A program made the position numbers and the translations under genes. DNA of 64,000 bases from Zarea fungicola (lineage: Eukaryota > Ascomycota > Sordariomycetes > Hypocreales > Cordycipitaceae). The notes under the pieces were generated by a model. The model did not search any database, was not told where the DNA came from, and saw only the letters and a list, made by a program, of their open reading frames with translations. Positions within the stretch are counted from its first letter, which is position 1. Each line of letters opens with the position of its first letter. This document shows positions 55,857-64,000 of this stretch, in pieces. The stretch covers positions 62,001 to 126,000 of the forward strand of contig FWCC01000363.1 of assembly GCA_900169235.1 (NCBI GenBank), in the 5' to 3' direction.

Positions 55857-58492
55857 ATGTCGGCCCCTCATGTAGGCCCGGATGCTATGGTCACCGTCAA
55901 GGTGACATACGATGGTACCACTCGCCGAGTCAAGATGCTTCTTCGTGAGATGGTCCCCGGAGTTCTTGAAGAGCAAGTATGTTTTTACCCACGCCTGAGT
56001 CTCTCCGGATAACCTGTACCGGATTTTGTACCTCAACCGTCACTCTCGTCAATCTCGGACTAACCTCAGCTAGATCCGAGCCTTTCTACATATTCCTGCC
56101 GACCGCCAGGCCATGATTGAGAGATACTCCGACTCAGCCGCAGCCTTTGTTCTCCTAGACTCATCAAATATGCCAGTGTACAAGCAACTATACCGTGCAG
56201 CGAAGGCCAAGTCCAAGCTCAAGCTTCGTGTGACTCTGCTTGACCAAGAATCCAAAACGGCCCCTAAGCCTGTTTCCATCGAGGACGTGGCCGACGTTAT
56301 CACCGCTGCCGAAGAACCCAATGTACCGCAGTCTGCATCACAATCTCAAACCAGCCTCCCTCTACAAACTGCTGGCCCAAGCATGACCAAGCAATATAAC
56401 AGCCAGCTCCTCGCCAAGGCCGCCAGCATCGTCACTGAGCGCGAGGAACTGCGCAAGGACTTTGAGAGCCGCCTCAGCTGCCTGATGAGCCGACAATCTC
56501 TAAACTCGCCGAGCTCCACCGAACTTGACCTGGCGCCCAAGCATCAGCTTACAACAGCCATTTATGCAGTGTCCTGCAATAGCTGCGAGACGAGCATCCC
56601 CGATTTTCACTATCACTGCTCCACTTGCGATGACGGTGATTTTGATCTATGCCAATCCTGCATTGACCAGGGTATCACATGCTACAGTGATAACCACTGG
56701 CTAATTAAGCGGACTATTGTTGACGGCACCATTGTCAAGAGCAGTACCGAAAAGCTCTCGCCCAAACCCAAGCCCAAGGCTGTCATGGAGGAGCCGAAGA
56801 TTATGCCAGCCCAGTACCCCAACTGCGTTCTTCCCGCTGTCCAGCCTCCTACAACTGCCTGGGCACCGTTTGGACCTGTACGCACTTGCAATACCTGCCT
56901 GCATGGTATGTTTTCAACGCCCTATTTGGATCCAATGACTCGACTAACAAACTCTAGAACTACCCGAGGCCCATTTCCTCGAATGCGAGACTTGTGAAGA
57001 CTTTGATCTTTGCCAGTCATGCTTCTCCGCAGACTCTCATGGTCACCACCCAATGCATGCTTTCACCCCCGCCGTTGCAGGCACTCCTCTCCCTGACCAC
57101 ATCACTGTCAAACTTGCGCCAGGCAGGAACAAGATGCACTTGGCTATCTGCGATGGTTGTGACAAGAACATCACGGGTATTCGCCACAAATGCCTTGATT
57201 GCCCTGATTGGGACTATTGCGCCGACTGTGTGGCCAACGCTGGGTTTATCCATCCTAACCATCGCTTTGCTCCTCTCTACGAGCCTCTCGCCCAGGTCCA
57301 CTCTTGCCTTGCTCTTCAGCCAATGCACATGGGCATTTGCTGTGATGGTCCGCTTTGCAGATCTTCCTCTGGATGGCCAGCATACATCAGAGGTATCCGC
57401 TACAAGTGTGCAGTTTGCCATGACCTCGACTTTTGTGCCAACTGTGAGGCCAGCCCCGCCAATGACCACAACAAGACGCACCCCCTCATCAAGTTCAAGA
57501 CTCCCGTTCGCCATGTTAGCGTCACTACTACTGGAGAGCACCAGGATGGCAGACAGCTTCGGACCATGGGTGACCGATTTGAGACTCATTCCCAGCCGGC
57601 CCCTAGCGCCAACTCTGTTAATGCCGTTCAAACTGTCGTTGATGTGAAACCTGAAGAGCCAGAGATTCCTGCTGTCAACGAGACTATCAAGAGTGAGGTA
57701 AGGAAGGAGTTACCTGCTGCGCAGCTTGACGTGACTCCTTGCGCTACTGAAGAGACTGAGAAGATTATCAAAGAAGATGAGCTCAAGGCCGTTTTTGTTC
57801 GTGAGAGCGTCTCTGATGGCACCATCTTTGGCCTGAACCATGTATTTGAGCAAACCTGGACGCTCCGCAATGAGGGAACTGTTTCTTGGCCCGCCGGCTG
57901 TGTCGTCAAGTTTTGTGGTGGCGATTACATGGGTCATGTCGACTCTACTCATCCTACCGGCATTTCTGATCTTGTATCTGCCTCCCAGTCCACCGTCTGC
58001 TATTCCCAGCTTGCCCCTGGCCAGGAGTTCCAGTTCACTGTGCTCCTGCGCACTCCTGCCCGCGCCGGCAAGTTCATTTCGTACTGGCGTCTCACTACTG
58101 AGGATGGCTTCCGCTTTGGCGAGCGCCTGTGGTGCGAAGTCAATGCGCGTGCCGTCAAGGCTTCCCCTCCTCCTCCCATCTTTGAGGAGGAAGAGCAGAA
58201 AAAGGAGCAGCCGATTGAAGGGGCCGAGGAATCGCAAGCCAGCAGCACCATGATCTTCCCGAAGCTGGAGAAGGAGTCTCCTAGCGCCAGCGTCCATGAA
58301 GAAGTGAAGTATGCGTCGGATTCTCCAGCCGCCCCCGAGCTTCCTAGCCTTGCCGGCAGTCCAGTCTCAAAGCCGTACGCCGACTGGGATGGCTCTGATG
58401 ACGGCTTCATGACAGATGAGGAGTACGACATTCTTGATGCCTCGGATGAGGAGTACCTCGAAGAGCAGCACCGGAAGATGATGAAGGAATAA
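55857..58492 (+). CDS. NBR1-type selective-autophagy receptor (PB1, four ZZ, FW domain)
   Basis: Three exons: 55857-55976, 56074-56905 and 56958-58492; 828 residues. NBR1 links cargo to Atg8 on autophagosomes. A PB1-like domain occupies about 9-100 (MVTVKVTYDGTTRRVKML; IRAFLHIPADRQAMIERYSD). Four ZZ zinc fingers follow: about 204-255 (CNSCETSIPDFHYHCSTC), 308-355 (CNTCLHELPEAHFLECETC, across intron 2), 377-425 (CDGCDKNITGIRHKCLDC) and 440-500 (GIRYKCAVCHDLDFCANC). The four-tryptophan FW domain is at about 600-715 (HVFEQTWTLRNEGTVSWPAG; FISYWRLTTEDGFRFGERLW). The acidic tail contains EEYDIL near residue 804 and DEEYLEE, candidate LIR motifs for Atg8. No UBA domain is visible. The family is known in filamentous fungi; orthology is confident from architecture. 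Confidence 0.92.
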
Positions 58493-59679
58493 GTAGTAGC
58501 CAATGGGCAACACTTGGCTGGTGTTTACGGGGAACCGGGATTTTTATTTGTAATTTGGAATTGTGGACTATGCAGCGCCACTGTACTTTTTCTAACGTTT
58601 TTTTTGTTTTGTTTTTTTAGTGAATCTTTCTTTGGCCTTGATGAAATATTTCCGACCTCCTTGTCCTGAGGAGCAATAATGCCTGAATTTGACGGGTTGT
58701 GCTACAGGATGTCATTCTTTTGCTATCTACATTTTAAGTTTAGGACACAAATTGACAAGCAGAGTTATCATGAGGTACGAATGTTGCAAAGTGACTTGGA
58801 TCAAACTGCCAGTGACGCATACAGCACTCGGTACGGGGTATATCAATAGTCAAGTTAGTAGTCCTGGCCAGGTTTCCAACATGCACTGATTTGTAGGGCT
58901 TGGTTTGACATTGTAACTCTACAGAGCCCTAGTAGTGGTATACTCGCTCGAGTACCCGTGCAACGCACAATTGCAAAAGAAAAAAAAAAGACTAATCCAT
59001 TTCAGTTTTACATGGCATCTAGAATTTCTTTTTCTAGTAGCCTACTCTTCAGCTGCCTGTTGCTTTCACATTTTGGCGTCTGAATGGGGCAAATTCTGCC
59101 TGAGGCCACCATATTTCTCTTCAGAGTGTGGGTCCGCTTGCTGCACTCCGTTCTAGGCAATCGATTGGCTGCTGGATAGTGACTGGCTGCTGTCTCTGGC
59201 TGGCCCCCGTGTTGTGGCTTTTTTTTTTTGCCCAGCAGCGCTCTCAGATGAACCACCTCTGTGTGCATCCGTCTCCCACAAACACGAAACAACTCATCCT
59301 CCCCCATCCCTGTGCTTCGGGACTTCTTCATCCACAAGGGCCAACCGATCTCATGCATCGATCCCTGTAGCACAGGCTTCTTCTGCTGCATAAACAAGAA
59401 TCTTTGCTCTTGTCTCCTGGTGTGTGCCGCGTTGTGGCAAGCGTCTTATTTGCTTGCCCTTTGCCCCTTTGGCGCAGTCGCAGTGTAGTCTGGCAGCGTT
59501 TTTAGCACCCGTGAAGGCAGGACGCGACAATAACGGAAACTTGCACTTGTGCAACGCATCCATTCATCGAATCCTGTTTTCCGTCCTTGTCCTGCTTGCG
59601 ATTTTGTTTTCTTTCCTGTTTCCCTATTCAAAATACTCTTCACCTTTCTTTGGCATTCGCCGCACGCGCCCTTTACATC
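58493..59679. other. Intergenic, NBR1-type gene to Nup2
   Basis: 1.2 kb. T-rich 3' flank of the NBR1-type gene at the left, C/T-rich leader of Nup2 at the right (59540-59670). The Nup2 frame is open upstream to 59587, but the extension is hydrophobic and unlike the family. Confidence 0.4.
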
Positions 59680-62600
59680 ATGGTCACTTTCGCCTTGGAC
59701 GACGATGGCGGCCCTGCCACAAATGGCACGCCAAGAGCCCGCCCTCCGCTGCCGTTCGCGAAACGAACCTTTGGTGCCTCCCCATTCAGCAAGGGGCCGT
59801 CAAAGCACCTTGGTACGCCACAGTCCGTGCCGCGCAAGTTTCTGTCGACGCATAACGAAAACGCTTCGTCTCTGAACAGGAACACCATCGCCACAGCTCG
59901 AAACATTTTTCAGGCCTCGGCTATCTCAGAAAGCCCCCCCTCAGGCATGTTCTCGCCGAACCTTCCACAGAGCGCCATGAAGAGGGTCTTTGCCCCAGGC
60001 GCAACCCCCGAGCCATCGAGAGTCTACAGAGAATCTACGGCCAGCGCCGCACCCCGCGGCATGGCGGCAAAGACCACAGATAAAGAGCTGTTTCAAATGC
60101 GCATCTCGTCGCCGCCGAGGGAGCTCAGCGGTGAAGTCCTCGCTCAAAAGGTGCCCAAAGATTGGAACTCAAAGGGCTCCATCTACGCCGACCAGTTTCT
60201 CAGTCATCTGTGCCCGCCAGATCTTGACGAGGAGCAGCGCAGGCAGTTCTTCTGCATCCTAGATCTCCGCCGTCTAAAATATGCAGCCAACGAGATCTTT
60301 GCGCGTAAAGACTGGAAGCTCAATGTCATCAACTTTGCCAAGGAGTTTGAGAAGAGCAGGAGTATCATCCTCCTTCGATATGGCCTCTACGAGTTTCAAA
60401 ACATCAAGCCTTCGAAAGATGTTCTCAAAAGATGGCGACGCGAGCACGGCCTACCCGAGCCCGAGGATGAGGAAGAACCCGCGGCCGCTGCTACGCCTTC
60501 CAAGTCTGTGCCCTCAAAGAAGCGAAAAGCTGACGATGACCTCACCAAAGATACCACCGGCGTTGCTGTCCAGGGCGTAGGCAAGCGACAGACTACTGAC
60601 AAGGTTGGTCAGGAAGAGCCGGCTTCCATCGCCACGCCACAACCCGCTGGCAAGAATAAACGCAAGGCCTCCACTGGCGAGGAGGACCAGCCGTTGAAGC
60701 GATCAACACCATCCGCAACGAAGGCTCTCTTTGAAAAGATCACCAACAAGCCTGCTGAAGCTGCTACGTCCAAACCCACTCTTTTCGGCAACAAACCAGC
60801 TGCTGGTGGGCTTGCCCGATCTGTGTTTACCAACTTGAAGGCCGCTGCGGGACAAGCTCCCCCTTCCGCTACACCCACCGGAAGCAGCAACATTTTTGGT
60901 TATTTGTCTGATGCCAGCTCTGCCAAGAACAGCGGAGCTGATGCTGATGCTGAAAGCGACTCTGAATCCGACTCCGATGAGAGCCCCGGCGCTGGCGAGA
61001 GTGGAGTGCCAAGTGAGGAAGCCAGTGCAGTCGAAGATGCCCCAGCTTCTGCAGTGGCGGCAAACTCGACGCGCGAAAGCACTCCCGGGCGCAGCCTGTT
61101 TGAGCGTTTGACCAAGGGCAGCGATGGTGAGCCTGTCCGTGCCGCGGAGAGCACGCCGTCTCCCTCTGACATGGCAGCACAAGCCGACAAAACCTGGAAC
61201 CCTAGCAACACGCCGCTCAAGTTTGCACCATCAGCAACGCAAGCTGGCAACCTGTTTGGTGCCTCGCAGGCACCAAACACCTCCAACCCATTCGGAGCGA
61301 AGCCCGCAGCTAGCTCGAACCTGTTCGGTGCTTCTAAAGTATCCGATTCTACCGACAGGCCAGCGACACCTGCTTCGGTCTCAGACTTGTTCAGTGCCCC
61401 TAAGCCATCTGACTCTGCTCAGAAGTCGACACTGCCTGCAACTACCTCGAGCTTGTTCGGTGCCCAAAAGGTATCTGAATCTACCGAGAAGTCTGCATCA
61501 CCTGCTTTCGGAGCCAGTGGCATTTTTGCTCCCAAGAGTACTGCATCACCCAACATCTTCGGCGTTGCCAAGCCGCCCTCTGATAAACCTGCTGCGGACG
61601 CTGCCAATGATGGCGGCGAGTCTGACAAGGAGAACGACTCGCAGCTAGCAAAGAAGCCAGGGTTTGAGTTTAAGCCCTCTGAAAGCAGCAGCACGAGCGG
61701 TCTATTCTCTGGCAAGCCTACTACAACAAGTGGTGAGACACCCGCTGAACCAGCCAAGCCAACCTCTGAGTCACCTGCTGGCTTGTTTGGGGTTTCTACC
61801 AAACCCGCTGCATCCGCCTTGTTCGGCAGCACCACGAAAACTAGCGCGCCTACACCCGTTGCACAGTCATCGACTCTGTTCGGTGCTAAACCTACCGAGC
61901 CAGCTAAGCCTGTACCGGATACACCTGCAGGAACGTCTGGGTCTCTGTTTGGTGCCCAAAGTGCAGCCGCTACTGCGAACCTCTTCGGTGGTGCGCCTGC
62001 AGCTGCTTCTAAGCCGTTGTTCGGTGCCACTGCTCCAAAAGCTGAGGTACCAGCTGCTGCACCAATATTTAGCTTCGGAGGCAACTCGACTTCGGCTTCG
62101 CAACCTGCAGCTGAGAAGCCTCTTTTCGCTCCCAAATCACCGCCTGCCAAGACTGAATCTGGTGCCCTGTTTGGAAGCCCTATGAAGCAAGACGAACAGT
62201 CTCCTGCGAAGAAGATTTTCAGTGGTGGTTCGACATCGGCGCCTGGCTCTTTCACCTTCGGCGCCGCTAGTGCGGTACCGTCTGTAAATCTGTTTGGCGG
62301 TGCCGTTGGCAATAACACTGCCAGCGGCAACACAACTGTTTCCTTTGGGGCGACGCCCGCCGTGCCTCCAGCCGCTAACAATGGATCGTCCAGCTTTGGT
62401 TTCAGCTTTGGGGCTGGCAGCAGCAGTGCCGGGACGAGCTTCAACAATCCATTCTCCAGCGGCAACAATGCTGCGACCGCATCTAACGGCGGCACTCCAT
62501 TTAACTTTGGCGGTGCTGCACCAGCTGCATCGGGATCTTCGGCGACTTTCCAGTTTGGCGGCTCTGCTCCTAATGGAGGAGGATCCTTGTTTGGAGGCAG

Positions 62601-63380
62601 TAACCAGGCTTCTAGCAGCTCCACGCCGCTATTTGGCGGCGCGCCTGCAGGCGGTGCTCCAGGCTTCAACTTCACTGCTGCCTCACCCGCCCAGCCGCAG
62701 GGTGGCAGCAATATGTTTGGCTCAGGCCAGGCCCTGCCCGCCTTCGGCAACCTGCAGCCTCCAGCTGGTGGATCCTCTACCACCGGGACCAGTAAGTCTC
62801 AATTTCCGAACCGGAAAATCGCCCCGCTAAAGCGTCGGCTGTAGACTCTCCATTGAACTTGGCAGGCGACTCGAGCCTAGCGACGACACCAGCCGCCGGC
62901 ACCCCAGAACCTGGCAACCCAGCCGACGCCAACAAGGACACAAACGACGAGGATGGCGAGAAACATGAGCAAATCAGCCTCACTGAAGGGGCCGAAGCAG
63001 ATGAGGAGACAGTCCACGAAGTGCGGGCCAAGGTACTGAAATTTGTGTCACCGGAGGACCAGTCAGAAGGGGATGACAAGCCCAAGTCAAAGAGTCCATG
63101 GACAACGAAGGGAGTAGGGCCGCTTCGACTACTCAAGCACAAGGAAACCAACGCAGTACGACTGTTGCTGCGAGCTGAACCACGAGGCCACGTTGCACTC
63201 AATCGGACACTCTTGGCCGACCTCAACTACCAGGCGGATGAAAAATATGTGCGACTGGCTACGTCAAACGAGACTGGTGATGGAATGGAGACTTGGATGC
63301 TTCAAGTCAAGACTAAAGACTTAGCCAAGGCTTTGGCTGCAGCCTTGGAGGAGAACAAGGTGCATAATAAGAAGGATTAA
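59680..63380 (+). CDS. nup2: Nucleoporin Nup2/Nup61, FG repeats and Ran-binding domain
   Basis: Two exons, 59680-62791 and 62866-63380, give 1208 residues. Nup2 is a mobile FG-nucleoporin that helps recycle importin alpha at the pore. The N-terminal 270 residues carry fungal Nup2 family segments (FAKRTFGASPFSKG; SIYADQFLSHLCPPDLDEEQ; LLRYGLYEFQNIKPSKDVLK). FG-type repeats fill about 350-1030 (LFGNKP, NLFGASK, SLFGAQK and many more, then FSFG and FNFGG near the end). Exon 2 encodes the C-terminal RanBP1-like domain: VHEVRAKVLKFVSPED, WTTKGVGPLRLLKHKETNAV, RLLLRAEPRGHVALNRTLL. Intron 62792-62865 has a GTAAGT donor. If retained, translation would run on to 62844 and end in a basic tail (NRKIAPLKRRL), losing the Ran-binding domain. 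Start chosen at MVTFALDDDG. Confidence 0.94.
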
Positions 63381-64000
63381 TATTTTGTGTGTTGAGATGT
63401 TATTATTTTTTGTTTCGGTCTACCGACCGGAAATAGCGGCCCGGAAACAGCATATTAGACGGCCAGGGTAAAAAGGCCGCAAAGGAGACCAAAAGGTATA
63501 GTATGTTTTTATTGCTGGTTAGCATCCAAGGCGTTTCTCAGAGCATTGAAGCTTCTGCTTGTTACATTATTAGGCAATCTGTCAAACGGAGGGGGCCATT
63601 CTGTATCTGTTTATAAGTTTACAAGTGTATTGACACTCAAAGGGGAGAATATATGGCTTGCATTTTGAGTCGACATTTTTAGCATGCCGTGTCTCAAAAG
63701 TGAATTGTACGAAAGACTACCTGATGTATTAGAGATCGGAATGGGCATGACCAAGACCAGTAAGTTGTGACTTGCCACGGTAATGAGGCTAAGCTGAGTC
63801 CCAGTCGTGAACGAATACGGCGTAGCCTATACCCTGGTCACTACCAGTACGGCGCGTAGTATTGATGAATAAGAAATGATGCTAGAGTTTCACAACAGTA
63901 CCATTAAAATAAACTGTAAAATACCGCAAATACGCCGTCTCTGGTGGATGGCTCGAGTAGTCGACTGGAAGCCCACATTGAAGTGGTGGCCAGCTGTAGT
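63381..64000. other. Right-end intergenic sequence
   Basis: 620 bases downstream of Nup2. No coding region, tRNA or repeat that I can support. Confidence 0.4.

Overview
The window looks like nuclear chromosomal DNA of a filamentous ascomycete, most probably a Sordariomycete and plausibly Hypocreales. Genes are monocistronic and lie on both strands. Most are interrupted by short introns of about 50-180 nt with GTANGT-like donors, CTAAC/CTGAC-like branch sites and YAG acceptors. Several products are fungus-specific: a FacB/ACU-15-type acetate regulator, the sterol reductase Erg4, a Pth11-like receptor and a Dal5-type permease. I see no ribosomal RNA, no convincing tRNA, no transposon and no CRISPR or prokaryotic feature. 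The genus call is inference only.

Layout. 1-440: 5' part of TOM70 (minus, runs off the window). 1321-2202: aminodeoxychorismate lyase (folate pathway). 2564-4885: TPR/F-box/leucine-rich protein. 5032-6501 (minus): Obg/YchF-type GTPase, divergent from the SET-domain methyltransferase at 6923-8711. After about 3 kb without a supported gene comes the acetate regulator (11781-14639), then a Pgc1-like glycerophosphodiester phosphodiesterase (15169-16688) and Erg4 (17505-19484, minus). A Dal5-type MFS permease (21311-23113, minus) faces a 5 kb gene-poor stretch that ends at a Pth11/rhodopsin-like receptor (28203-29395). Then follow phospholipase D (31704-36949), COQ7 (37290-38018, minus) divergent from RTF1 (38611-40653), and V-ATPase subunit c (41436-42313, minus) divergent from a SAC/hSac2 phosphoinositide phosphatase (43314-46230). 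The right part holds a Bmt6-like 25S rRNA methyltransferase (46309-47466, minus), two doubtful small ORFs (48507-49462), a Btz-domain protein (50765-52902), an NBR1-type autophagy receptor (55857-58492) and nucleoporin Nup2 (59680-63380).

The genes do not form a pathway cluster. They are mainly housekeeping functions: mitochondrial import, ubiquinone, folate, sterol and phospholipid metabolism, vacuolar acidification, Paf1-complex transcription, mRNP handling and nuclear transport. Two pairs share short divergent promoters (GTPase/SET, COQ7/RTF1).

I found no clearly new multi-gene system. The most interesting observations concern gene structure: a phospholipase D stop codon that overlaps a near-perfect intron donor, 10-nt and 13-nt internal micro-exons, a 12-nt terminal exon, and introns of the SET and Nup2 genes whose retention would give defined alternative proteins. 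At the protein level the main points are a cysteine cluster inside the TPR region of the F-box protein and four ZZ fingers in the NBR1 homologue. Exon boundaries were worked out by hand from splice signals and reading-frame continuity; none was tested against transcripts.
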